A program made the translations under genes and the position numbers. Shown piece after piece: positions 1 through 8,491 of a stretch of 64,000 nucleotides of DNA; within the stretch, counting starts at the first letter, position 1, and each line of letters starts with the position of its first letter. This DNA comes from Methylotuvimicrobium buryatense 5G (GTDB lineage: Bacteria; Pseudomonadota; Gammaproteobacteria; Methylococcales; Methylomonadaceae): NCBI RefSeq assembly GCF_000341735.1, contig NZ_KB455575.1, forward strand, positions 2,195,801 through 2,259,800. Reading direction: 5' to 3'. The notes below the pieces were generated by a model. The model saw only the letters and a program-made list of their open reading frames with translations. It searched no databases and had not been told where the DNA came from.

Positions 1-1
1 A

Positions 2-883
2 TTATGAGCCTCTGACTTGCGCCATGACTTCTTCGGCAAAATTTTCTTCTTTTTTCTCGATACCCTCACCAACTTCGAATCGGGTAAAGCGAATAACGGC
101 ATTACCTTTGGACTTAACCAATTCGCCGACAGTGACTTTGTCATCTTTAACGAAAGGCTGACCCAATAAGGTAACTTCGGCAAGAAACTTTTTGATTCTT
201 CCACTCACCATTTTTTCGATAATCTCGGCCGGCTTACCACTTTCCAAAGCTTGCGCGGAAAAAATTTCTTTTTCTTTCTCAATCGCTTCCTGAGAAACTT
301 GATCTTCTGAAACGCAAGCCGGATTGATTGCCGCAACGTGCATCGCAATGTCCTTACCTAATGCGTCATCGGCTTTTTGCAACGCGACTAATACGCCGAT
401 CTTACTGCCGTGCAAGTAACAAGCAGCACCGCCGTCGGTCAAATTGTATTTTTCAAAACGTCTAATCGCGATATTTTCACCCAGTTTTGATATCAGTTCG
501 CGGCGAACCTCGTCGATCGTCTTGCCGTTTGGCAGTTTCAGGTCCAACACTTGCTCGGGTGTTTGCACATCCGCGTTTAAGATAGCGTCGGTAACATTGT
601 TGACGAAATTGACGAAATCGTCACCCTTCGCAACGAAATCAGTTTCGCAATTGATGTCGGCTATCGCCGCTGTTTTAGCATCATCGCTGACTTTTACGCC
701 CACCACGCCTTCCGCTGCGGTACGTCCGGATTTTTTATCGGCTTTTGCTAAACCGGCTTTACGCATATTTTCGATAGCGATATCCAGATCGCCGTTTGCT
801 TCGACCAATGCTTTTTTGCATTCCATCATACCGGAACCGGTTCTTTCCCGCAGTTCCTTAACCATTGCAGCTGATATGCTCAT
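2..883 (-). CDS. tsf: Translation elongation factor Ts
   Basis: EF-Ts is the cytoplasmic nucleotide-exchange factor that releases GDP from EF-Tu during translation. The 293-residue product has the usual family length. Its N-terminal UBA-like module holds the family signature RTGSGMMECKKAL (residues 14-26), followed by the TDFVAK segment of the EF-Tu contact region. The ATG is preceded by an AGAGGA ribosome-binding site, and the TAA stop lies at the very left edge, so the gene is complete. It lies 115 bases downstream of rpsB on the same strand, the standard rpsB-tsf operon, with a terminator-like hairpin between the two. Identification is firm. Confidence 0.98.
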   Translation of the reverse strand: MSISAAMVKELRERTGSGMMECKKALVEANGDLDIAIENMRKAGLAKADKKSGRTAAEGVVGVKVSDDAKTAAIADINCETDFVAKGDDFVNFVNNVTDAILNADVQTPEQVLDLKLPNGKTIDEVRRELISKLGENIAIRRFEKYNLTDGGAACYLHGSKIGVLVALQKADDALGKDIAMHVAAINPACVSEDQVSQEAIEKEKEIFSAQALESGKPAEIIEKMVSGRIKKFLAEVTLLGQPFVKDDKVTVGELVKSKGNAVIRFTRFEVGEGIEKKEENFAEEVMAQVRGS

Positions 884-913
884 TTCTCGTTTTTCCTCTT
901 TATTCTTAACTAT

Positions 914-944
914 AAAAAACGCCTCCTGTTAGGAGGCGCTTTTC
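914..944 (-). terminator. Intercistronic terminator/attenuator between rpsB and tsf
   Basis: An 8-bp perfect GC-rich stem (CGCCTCCT at 920-927 paired with 931-938, loop of 3) is followed on the minus strand by a run of six T. This is a typical intrinsic terminator. It lies after rpsB and before tsf, so it probably lowers tsf transcription relative to rpsB by partial termination. A comparable rpsB-tsf attenuator is known in enterobacteria; partial read-through here is inference. Confidence 0.8.
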
Positions 945-998
945 AGTTCAATGCGCCATTGCATTCGAAGAGCTAATTGCCCTTCACCGCACCGGCGC

Positions 999-1751
999 TT
1001 ACTCTGCGCTTGCTTCGACCTCTGATTCCTCAACAAAATCATCAGCCTGAGCCGATAAGCTCAATGTCGCGGATTTTGCTTCCAACACTGCATCCGCTAC
1101 GGACTCGCAGTAAAGTTTAACCGCTCGAATGGAATCGTCATTCCCCGGTATGATGTAATCAACGCTTTCAGGAGAATTGTTCGAATCGACGATACCTACT
1201 ACAGGAATGCCCAGTTTTTTCGCTTCGCCGATCGCGTTTTTCTCATAGCCGACATCCAAGATGAACAATACGTCGGGCACGCCTTTCATATCCTTAATGC
1301 CGCCCAAGCTGCGTTCGAGCTTTTCCAATTCACGCTCCATACCGAGCGCTTCTTTTTTGCTAAATTTATGATATAGCGTTCCGTCCGCCTTCATCGCTTC
1401 CAATTCTTTCAGACGATTGATCGATTTTTTGATCGTTTTGAAATTTGTCAGCATGCCGCCCAACCAACGATGATCGACGTACGGCATTCCGCAACGCTTC
1501 GCTTCTTCGGCGACTGCTTTACGGGCTGCTTTTTTGGTGCCGACAAACAGGATAGTACCTTTGTTTGCGGACATTTGACCCAGATAGTTCATTGCATCGT
1601 TAAACAATGGAAGCGATTTCTCGAGGTTGATAATATGAATCTTGTTACGGGCCCCAAACAGGTAATTAGCCATCTTGGGATTCCAGTAACGAGTTTGATG
1701 TCCGAAATGAACACCTGCTTCCAACATTTGACGCATTGACACTGCTGCCAT
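999..1751 (-). CDS. rpsB: 30S ribosomal protein S2
   Basis: S2 is a late-assembling protein of the small ribosomal subunit that contacts S1. The 250-residue product has the family N-terminus with [19 protein letters not shown] (residues 9-27), the conserved GTKKAARK and [12 protein letters not shown] segments, and an acidic, variable C-terminus. The ATG has an AGGAG ribosome-binding site a few bases upstream. It is the first gene of the rpsB-tsf operon, divergent from map-glnD as in Escherichia coli. A predicted promoter lies about 155 bases upstream, leaving a long leader that may carry S2 autoregulation. Confidence 0.98.
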   Translation of the reverse strand: MAAVSMRQMLEAGVHFGHQTRYWNPKMANYLFGARNKIHIINLEKSLPLFNDAMNYLGQMSANKGTILFVGTKKAARKAVAEEAKRCGMPYVDHRWLGGMLTNFKTIKKSINRLKELEAMKADGTLYHKFSKKEALGMERELEKLERSLGGIKDMKGVPDVLFILDVGYEKNAIGEAKKLGIPVVGIVDSNNSPESVDYIIPGNDDSIRAVKLYCESVADAVLEAKSATLSLSAQADDFVEESEVEASAE

Positions 1752-1935
1752 TTTTTTCTCCTAAGGATTATGTGAAACTTAACGTTTCGTTGGGTTACGC
1801 CTCCGCCTGCCCGCCTTGACAACCCCTCCTTCAAATTAATCAAGAAAGGCACCCTACCAAGCGTGTCGACAAACGTGAGTATTTAAAACACAAAAATGAA
1901 CTTGCCTTTATATCATAATTAGATTTCAACAACAA
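1752..1935 (-). promoter_or_regulatory. rpsB promoter and long 5' leader
   Basis: On the minus strand a TTGTTG -35 (1930-1935) and TATAAA -10 (1907-1912) are spaced by exactly 17 bases. Transcription from here would give a leader of about 150 bases before rpsB. The leader is GC-rich in its middle and contains a short GAAAC/GTTTC hairpin just before the ribosome-binding site. S2 autoregulation through such leaders is established in gammaproteobacteria; whether this leader does so is inference. Confidence 0.55.
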
Positions 1936-2080
1936 TTAATTCTCTGCTAAACTGGCAGAACTTCTTCTCTCTCCCAAGTCTTTCAATTACTGCAACCTCC
2001 AACACTTATCAACTCCTTAACGAGTTTGTTCAATCAAACCCGTTATACTAGCTTCCTTGCCAACAAACAGCCGTCAAATC

Positions 2081-2845
2081 ATGGGTATCATCATAAAAAC
2101 ACCAAGTGAAATCGATAAAATGCGCGTCGCCGGCAAGCTCGCCGCCGAAGTACTGGAAATGATCGAACCGCATGTTGTACCGGGCGTCACCACCGATGAG
2201 CTTAATCAGATTTGCCACGACTATATTGTCGACGTTCAACATGCAATCCCGGCACCGCTTAATTACCACGGATTCCCTAAATCGATATGCACTTCAATCA
2301 ACCAGCAAGTGTGCCACGGCATACCTGGCAATAAAAAATTAAAAAGTGGCGATATCGTGAATATCGACATCACAGTCATCAAAGACAACTATCACGGCGA
2401 CACCAGCAAAATGTTTTGCGTAGGCGAAGTAAGCCCTCATGCCAAGCGCCTTGTTAAAATGACTCAAGAAGCACTATACCGGGGTATCGAACAGGTCATA
2501 CCAGGCGCAACCTTAGGCGATATCGGTCACGCAATACAAAAATTCGCCGAATCCAATCGATTTTCCGTCGTACGAGAATTTTGCGGTCACGGCATAGGCC
2601 AAAAATTTCATGAAGAACCGCAAGTGCTGCACTACGGCAAACCGGGAGAAGGCATTTTACTTGAAGCCGGCATGATTATCACGATAGAACCAATGCTTAA
2701 TCTAGGCAAGCGTCACGTTAAGGTATTAGCGGACGGCTGGACTGCGGTTACCAAAGACCACAGCCTATCGGCGCAGTGGGAGCATACTATCCTAGTCACT
2801 GACCACGGCCACGAAATCCTGACATTGAGACAGGAGGAAATGTGA
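2081..2845 (+). CDS. map: Methionine aminopeptidase, type I
   Basis: This enzyme removes the initiator methionine from nascent proteins in the cytoplasm, using a two-metal centre. All five metal ligands of the family are visible: Asp in VNIDITVIKD and Asp in HGDTSKMF, His in CGHGIGQKFHEEP, Glu in IEPM, and Glu in QWEHTILV. The ATG at 2081 gives 254 residues beginning MGIIIKTPSEIDKM, which aligns with the normal family start. An upstream in-frame TTG at 2057 would add eight unconserved residues and is less likely. A TATACT -10-like box at 2044-2049 would give a short leader. The stop overlaps the glnD start, so the two genes are translationally coupled. Confidence 0.97.
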   Translation: MGIIIKTPSEIDKMRVAGKLAAEVLEMIEPHVVPGVTTDELNQICHDYIVDVQHAIPAPLNYHGFPKSICTSINQQVCHGIPGNKKLKSGDIVNIDITVIKDNYHGDTSKMFCVGEVSPHAKRLVKMTQEALYRGIEQVIPGATLGDIGHAIQKFAESNRFSVVREFCGHGIGQKFHEEPQVLHYGKPGEGILLEAGMIITIEPMLNLGKRHVKVLADGWTAVTKDHSLSAQWEHTILVTDHGHEILTLRQEEM

Positions 2846-5478
2846 CAGAAACCTTAGCCCATACCCGCTATTTTACGCAATCCGATTATATTGCCGCTTT
2901 TAAACAGCTCATTAAATCGAAAAACCTGGAGTTTAAGCAGGCATTTAACCCCCAAGAACCGGTCACGCCTTTGCTGGTTGCCAAAGCCGAATTCGTAGAC
3001 GACATCCTCATTAGCGGCTGGAATCATTTTCTCGGCGGATTCGCCGATCAATTAAGCTTGATCGCTGTAGGAGGATATGGGAGAAAAGAATTGTTTCCCT
3101 TTTCAGACATCGATATCGTCGTCTTATTAGATAAGCAGGCTTCTGCGGAAACCCAAGCAGTGCTGGGGCAATTCGGTAATTTCCTTTGGGATATCGGTTT
3201 AAAACCAGGCTTGAGCGTACGTACAGTCGAAGAATGCATTCAATCCTGCACCGACGACCAAACCATCATGACCAGCTTAATGGAAACCAGGCTATTGTGC
3301 GGCAATCCGAACTTGTGCGCAAAAGTGCTTGAACCGATAAATAACGGTGAGATATGGCCGTCAAACCGTTTTTTTGCAGCCAAAATGCAGGAACAGGAGC
3401 ATCGCTACTTTAAGTTTCACGACACCGCTTACAATCTCGAACCCAACATCAAGGAAGGCCCCGGCGGACTTCGCGATATGCAGGTTATTGCCTGGGTTTT
3501 TAAACGCCATTACGGCTCCTCAACTCTGAAGGAATTGATTAAATACGGCTTCTTGCCCGAATCCGAATATGAAGAACTGGTCACTGCACGTAACGTACTC
3601 TGGCGTATCCGTTACGCGCTTCATCTATTGACCGGTCGTTGCGAGGATCGCCTGCTATTCGACTTTCAACGAGACGTGGCCGAACAATTCGGATTCAAAG
3701 GCATCGACCCGAATCAATCCGTCGAAGAATTCATGCAGCATTACTATAAAACCGTAGTCGGCTTAGAACGACTCAACGAAATGTTGCTGCAATTATTTCA
3801 CGAGCGCTTCATCGGCGGCGAAACCACCTATCAACAAATTCAAACCAAAACCGCTAAACTCATCGCCATTAACGGCTACCTGGAAGCCGAAACGGAAAGT
3901 TTTTTCGAGGACAACCCACTGGCATTATTGGAAATCTTCCTAGTACTCCAACAAAACCCTTCGCTAAAAGGCATCCGATCAAAAACGATTCGCTTAATCC
4001 GTAAAAGCCTGCACTTAATCGACGATCAATTTAGAACTAACAAGCACGCCAATCATCTATTCATCGAGATCTTACGCCAACCGCGAGGCATCACGCACGA
4101 ACTTCGGCGAATGAATCGTTATGGCGTACTCGCCGCTTACCTGCCCAGCTTCGCCCACATCGTCGCCAGAATGCAGTACGACTTATTCCACATTTATACC
4201 GTGGACGAACACACCTTGTTCGTGATTCGCAATTTACGACGCTTTTCGTTGGAAAAACACACCCACGAACTGCCTTTTTGCAACGACATTTTTTTGACGA
4301 TCCCGAAACCCGAACTGCTTTATATCGCGGCGTTGTTTCATGATATAGCAAAAGGCAAAGGCGGCGATCATTCGCAAGTTGGCGAAGAAATCGCCCAAGC
4401 ATTTTGCCTGCAGCACGACCTGTCCAGGCACGATACCAAACTGGTTACTTGGCTAGTTCGCAATCATTTGATCATGTCGATGACCGCCCAGCGCAAGGAC
4501 ATCAGCGACCCCGACATCATTCATGAATTCGCCACCCAAGTCGGTAGCACCGAATATTTAAATCATCTGTATTTATTGACTGTTGCCGACATACGCGCCA
4601 CTAATCCGGAACTATGGAACTCTTGGAAAGACGCATTATTGAAAGAACTCCATAGCGCAACTTACAACGCCTTGCGCCGCGGCCTCAAGAACCCGATCAA
4701 TATCAGCGACAGACTCGAGGAAAATAAAACCGAAGCCTGGGAAGAACTGCTGAAATTAGGCATCTCGGAAGCGACTATTCACGAGTCATGGAAACATGTC
4801 GGCGATGAATACTTTCTTAGATATACCGCCGAAGAAATCGCTTGGCAAACGATTGCGATTGCATCCTGCGACGAACAAGATCTGCCGCTGGTGTTATTAC
4901 GCCCTCAAACTCAACGAGGCAGTGCGGAAGTCTTTATATACACTCGCAACGAAGACTTTATCTTTTCAATCAGCACCGAGACCCTCGATCAACTCGGCCT
5001 TACGATCCTCGACGCAAGGATCGTTACCACCAGCGACCAATATGTATTGAACAGCTTCCAAGTCCTCGAACAATCAGGCAACCCGATCAAGGATTTACAC
5101 CGAGAAGTGCATATTTGCACAGCGCTCCGTAAAAACTTAAAAGAACACCACATCAACAAACAAAAAAACATTCGGCGCCAATCGAGACAAGCCCGGCATT
5201 TTCCGATACCAACAACGATTACCTTTCACGAGGATCCGCAACGACGCTTTACGGTCATGGAACTCATTACAACAGACCATGCGGGGCTACTATCAAAAAT
5301 CGGACATGTGTTCAACGATCACAACATTCAACTGCACGACGCCAAAATCACTACGATAGGCAGCCGAGCAGAAGACATGTTTTATTTTACCGACTATCAA
5401 TCCAACCCAATTCAAGACCACGAAACATTACAAAATTTGGAGCAAGCCATTCAATCCGCATTACGCGACCATCTATAG
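2842..5478 (+). CDS. glnD: Bifunctional uridylyltransferase/uridylyl-removing enzyme GlnD
   Basis: GlnD senses glutamine and modifies PII proteins (GlnB/GlnK) with UMP or removes it, setting nitrogen assimilation through glutamine synthetase and NtrBC. The 878-residue product has the full order: nucleotidyltransferase with GGYGRKELFPFSDIDIVVLL (about residues 77-96), GlnD linker, HD hydrolase domain with HDIAKGKGGDHS (about 500), and two C-terminal ACT domains (about 695-750 and 802-878). It starts at GTG 2842, overlapping the map stop by four bases, behind a CAGGAGG ribosome-binding site. The map-glnD order is conserved in gammaproteobacteria. Confidence 0.97.
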   Translation: MTETLAHTRYFTQSDYIAAFKQLIKSKNLEFKQAFNPQEPVTPLLVAKAEFVDDILISGWNHFLGGFADQLSLIAVGGYGRKELFPFSDIDIVVLLDKQASAETQAVLGQFGNFLWDIGLKPGLSVRTVEECIQSCTDDQTIMTSLMETRLLCGNPNLCAKVLEPINNGEIWPSNRFFAAKMQEQEHRYFKFHDTAYNLEPNIKEGPGGLRDMQVIAWVFKRHYGSSTLKELIKYGFLPESEYEELVTARNVLWRIRYALHLLTGRCEDRLLFDFQRDVAEQFGFKGIDPNQSVEEFMQHYYKTVVGLERLNEMLLQLFHERFIGGETTYQQIQTKTAKLIAINGYLEAETESFFEDNPLALLEIFLVLQQNPSLKGIRSKTIRLIRKSLHLIDDQFRTNKHANHLFIEILRQPRGITHELRRMNRYGVLAAYLPSFAHIVARMQYDLFHIYTVDEHTLFVIRNLRRFSLEKHTHELPFCNDIFLTIPKPELLYIAALFHDIAKGKGGDHSQVGEEIAQAFCLQHDLSRHDTKLVTWLVRNHLIMSMTAQRKDISDPDIIHEFATQVGSTEYLNHLYLLTVADIRATNPELWNSWKDALLKELHSATYNALRRGLKNPINISDRLEENKTEAWEELLKLGISEATIHESWKHVGDEYFLRYTAEEIAWQTIAIASCDEQDLPLVLLRPQTQRGSAEVFIYTRNEDFIFSISTETLDQLGLTILDARIVTTSDQYVLNSFQVLEQSGNPIKDLHREVHICTALRKNLKEHHINKQKNIRRQSRQARHFPIPTTITFHEDPQRRFTVMELITTDHAGLLSKIGHVFNDHNIQLHDAKITTIGSRAEDMFYFTDYQSNPIQDHETLQNLEQAIQSALRDHL

Positions 5479-5750
5479 ACCTAGATAAAGCATTTCACCA
5501 TGAAGATCATGAAGAATAAAAAGTTAATTCAATGACTTGCTATTCATTTGTATAGAGCTTTCGCTCACCAACAAAATTAGCGAGAATATTTAGGTAATTT
5601 CTTGAAATCCTTTATAAACTTCATGTGATTCATGGTTAGATTGCCGAATTTAGGATAACCCTTTCGTTAGTCGAATTCGGCTCCGGAAATACCCAGTAAA
5701 GTCGCTAGCCGGACGAATTTCGGATCCAAGCAAAATCCCCCTGCTATAGA
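5479..5750. other. Intergenic gap with degenerate repeat remnants
   Basis: No gene is supported between the convergent glnD and PilZ genes. Two related fragments are visible, CACCATGAAGATCATGAAG near 5497 and CTTCATGTGATTCATGGTTA near 5620. A relative of the second recurs at about 28596-28630. They look like decayed copies of a dispersed repeat. No clear terminator was found. Confidence 0.35.
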
Positions 5751-6149
5751 TCATAAAGACGACATCGTAACCTCGTTCGAAGCCAGTCGATTTTCGATAA
5801 AACGAATAAGATTCTCATAACCGTCACCTTCAAGATCCTTATATCGCATACCGATTTCGCAACGATCGCTCGCTATCCGGCGGGAAAACTCAACATTACA
5901 ACGCGCCTTTACCTGCAAAGGTCGATCGCCGGTAAGCGGCAAATCCAACCAAGCATTTAACTCCACCGGGCGACCGTTTCGGATGTAACATCCGCCCGGA
6001 GTCATCAAATTCCGCTGCAGAATACTGCATTGAATCGAGAATCCGTCACTAGAAGTATCAATCGCCAATACTTTAAGACGCACACCTTCTTCGTTGGTAA
6101 CCACAACAGGCAAATGCGCAGCAACACGAGGATAAATTTTCTTTTCCAT
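5751..6149 (-). CDS. Small PilZ-domain protein, likely c-di-GMP binding
   Basis: Stand-alone PilZ domains bind cyclic di-GMP and usually act on motility or surface structures. This 132-residue protein shows the two parts of the motif: a KxxxR version of the N-terminal RxxxR (K4 and R8 in MEKKIYPRV), and DTSSDG matching D/NxSxxG near residue 31. The first arginine is replaced by lysine, which could weaken or alter ligand binding. The ATG at 6149 is preferred because GGAG lies six bases ahead; the ATG at 6155 would abut that site. It stands alone, convergent with glnD. The target is not evident, although a large adhesin system lies elsewhere in the window. Confidence 0.75.
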   Translation of the reverse strand: MEKKIYPRVAAHLPVVVTNEEGVRLKVLAIDTSSDGFSIQCSILQRNLMTPGGCYIRNGRPVELNAWLDLPLTGDRPLQVKARCNVEFSRRIASDRCEIGMRYKDLEGDGYENLIRFIENRLASNEVTMSSL

Positions 6150-6563
6150 AGCCATCTCCGATCAACCAAATATTGTCATCGAAATTCTAGTCTATATCTT
6201 TTTTTTTACCAGAATAAATATACAGTTGTCGTTTACACCTCATTTACTTAATAAGATTACTCAGCCGCGTAACAACCACTCTCAACGGTATTCTCGAGTA
6301 CACCAATCCGAATAACCCGCCCCCGTTATCAGAGAGTATTTCATGACCTACCGATATGAAATCGATCGAATCGAGGCCTTGACTTTAATCAACCTCTACG
6401 AAAGAATCTCCTGTATAATTTTCAAACAGGTTATGTTCTTTATCACTTGAATACACGACCGGAAAAGCGTCTCATAAGCCAGAAAGCATCAAGCGTTACC
6501 GATAATGTCGGCAACCACGAGGCAGGAGCCGCCAGTAAACTGCAAGCTACATATAACAAACTC

Positions 6564-6585
6564 TATCTAAACGTTATCTAAACGT
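6564..6585 (+). promoter_or_regulatory. Tandem 11-bp repeat upstream of the multicopper oxidase
   Basis: The 11-mer TATCTAAACGT occurs twice in perfect tandem (6564-6574 and 6575-6585), about 88 bases before the oxidase start. A spacing near one helical turn suits a regulator bound on one DNA face. The role is inferred. Confidence 0.45.
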
Positions 6586-6627
6586 TTTTTCAGTCGATAT
6601 GGAGTAAATAAACTTTCGCACTTTTTC

Positions 6628-6644
6628 CGAGTCACAGTGACTCG
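6628..6644 (+). promoter_or_regulatory. 17-bp perfect palindrome, candidate operator
   Basis: CGAGTCAC-A-GTGACTCG is a perfect inverted repeat with 8-bp arms, centred about 37 bases before the oxidase ATG at 6673. The position in the leader or promoter suggests a dimeric regulator site. The rest of the 6150-6672 gap shows no gene. Confidence 0.5.
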
Positions 6645-6672
6645 AATCATGTGTTTTTTCAGAGGCCTTCGC

Positions 6673-8418
6673 ATGCATAAAAACTTCCTTACCCTACTCT
6701 GCGGCGCCATGACGCTTATTGTTCCACTCGAACTACAAGCAGCTAATGATTTGCCGCCTTCCACTAAAATTGAATTAGGCGAATCAGAAGAAGTCTGTTC
6801 CGATTTCACTTCACCGAAATGGAGAGATGCTCAAGTCATCGACGGCGTTGCGATCCAAGAATCGAGACTTTGCAACCCCGACAATCCGGCCGACATTGCA
6901 GCCTTTGTTAAAGGCACGAATAACATCAGCATGTCGACGTTAATGGATACTCAATTGGCCGCTGATGCGATCATCAAAACCAATGACGTCGACGGCGACG
7001 GCGACCCCGACCATATCATCATAAAACTCGAAATCGTCGAATTAAACGGTCACTCTCCCGACAGTACCGAATTGACCACTCAATTCGACATTGCTCCGGG
7101 CGTACAACCCACCTTTTGGGTATTCGCTCCTAAAACACGCGACATGTCGACACTAAGCCTTTACGAGCCGCAAGCCAATCCTCTGCTCCGCGTACCTTCG
7201 CCAACTATACGCGTCGAAGAAGGCGACACCGTCTGGCTGGTTGTCGAGAACACACACCACATGCCGCATTCATTACATCTACACGGCGTAGATCACCCTT
7301 ACATGGACCATAGCGGCAGCGGCAATGACGGCGTTGGACAAACCAGCGCAATGGATATTATGCCCGGCGAAAGTAAAACTTATGTCATCAAACCACGCCA
7401 GGCCGGCACTTTTTATTATCACTGCCATGTACAACCGCACACCCATATCCCAATGGGATTGCAAGGCCTTTTCATCGTAGAGGAAAACCGCCCCAACAAC
7501 TGGGTGCAAACCTTCAATGTCGGTAATGGCCAAGTTCGACACCCGTCGGTAGCGGTTCAGGAAAAATATGCTCGCGAATACGACATGCATTATCAGTCGG
7601 CGGACAAGGAATTGCATGAACTAGCTCGCTCGGCCAACGACCCGCGCCTACTCGCACAAAAACTGAACATGGAATACGACGTCACCGAAGCGACCGACGA
7701 CTATTTCATGCTGAACGGCCGCTCATTTCCTTATACGATCAGGGAATCTTTGGTTGAAATGCAGCCGAACGAAAAGGTCAAGCTTCGCGTCCTGAACGGC
7801 CATACCGAAGCACTGGGCCTTCACGTACATGGACATCGTCCTCGCGTTACGCATTACGACGGCATCGATAACGGCCCCGGCTCGTATATCATGCGAGATG
7901 TTCATACGATGGTTCCCGCCCAGCGTCTCGATCTCGAGCTAGACGGCACAGACGACGGCTTACATAGCTTTGGCGAAGGCGTTTGGATGATGCATGATCA
8001 TGTCGAAAAATCATTTACCACCAACGGTATCGGCGAAGGCGGCGATATTAGCTTGGTTGTTTACAAAGATTTTCTTGACGAAAAAGGGATTCCGAAAATG
8101 CAAGGCTGGACTCTGGCACCTTATTTCACGAAAGAATTTTGGCAAGGCAAATACCCGCTTTGGCAAGATTACGACAAGTGGCGCAGCTTAGGCCTGCCTG
8201 ACGCTCGCGGCTATAAAGCCCCATTACCGTCTCCGCCGCAAATGATGCTTGAAGGTCCTTCAGACACTCGATCATCGGCGTCCACAACAAATTCGGAAAA
8301 ATCGTTTATCGGCGATTTATTATCCGGATTGGTTTTAGGCATTCTCGCTTATATGGCTATCGTGCGGCGCGAAGACATTTTCGCCTTGTATCACAAGCTA
8401 GCTAAAAAGCCGGCCTAA
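6673..8418 (+). CDS. Exported membrane-anchored multicopper oxidase
   Basis: The 581-residue protein starts at ATG 6673 behind an AGAGG site; an upstream GTG at 6637 has no such support. A signal peptide ends at about LQA-AND, and a C-terminal membrane helix (about 545-570) with a positive tail anchors it, so it works in the periplasm. Two cupredoxin domains carry four copper motifs: HSLHLHG (about 199), HCHVQPHTHIPMG (about 253), LHVHGHRP (about 382) and MMHDHVEKSF (about 438). The Cys-containing type 1 site is in the first domain, whereas classical laccases have it in the last. An Asp-rich DVDGDGDPD segment (about 115) may bind calcium. The substrate (metal ion, nitrite or organic) cannot be told from sequence. 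Confidence 0.85.
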   Translation: MHKNFLTLLCGAMTLIVPLELQAANDLPPSTKIELGESEEVCSDFTSPKWRDAQVIDGVAIQESRLCNPDNPADIAAFVKGTNNISMSTLMDTQLAADAIIKTNDVDGDGDPDHIIIKLEIVELNGHSPDSTELTTQFDIAPGVQPTFWVFAPKTRDMSTLSLYEPQANPLLRVPSPTIRVEEGDTVWLVVENTHHMPHSLHLHGVDHPYMDHSGSGNDGVGQTSAMDIMPGESKTYVIKPRQAGTFYYHCHVQPHTHIPMGLQGLFIVEENRPNNWVQTFNVGNGQVRHPSVAVQEKYAREYDMHYQSADKELHELARSANDPRLLAQKLNMEYDVTEATDDYFMLNGRSFPYTIRESLVEMQPNEKVKLRVLNGHTEALGLHVHGHRPRVTHYDGIDNGPGSYIMRDVHTMVPAQRLDLELDGTDDGLHSFGEGVWMMHDHVEKSFTTNGIGEGGDISLVVYKDFLDEKGIPKMQGWTLAPYFTKEFWQGKYPLWQDYDKWRSLGLPDARGYKAPLPSPPQMMLEGPSDTRSSASTTNSEKSFIGDLLSGLVLGILAYMAIVRREDIFALYHKLAKKPA

Positions 8419-8422
8419 ATCC

Positions 8423-8469
8423 GGCCCATATCGACCCGCGGAGCTATTCCGCTGGTCGATATCGCGGCC
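8423..8469. terminator. Bidirectional terminator hairpin
   Basis: A long hairpin lies between two convergent genes. Arms ATATCGACC (8428-8436) and GGTCGATAT (8454-8462) pair perfectly, with an inner GCGGA/TCCGC stem and an outer GGCC/GGCC stem. There is no strong T run on either side, so efficiency is uncertain, but position and strength suit termination of both genes. Confidence 0.6.
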
Positions 8470-8491
8470 TCAACCCAAAAAAGAGTCGAAC

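Noticed and set aside
444..932. 162-residue open frame antisense to tsf
   Set aside because: It is the reverse shadow of a conserved gene, with no family features.
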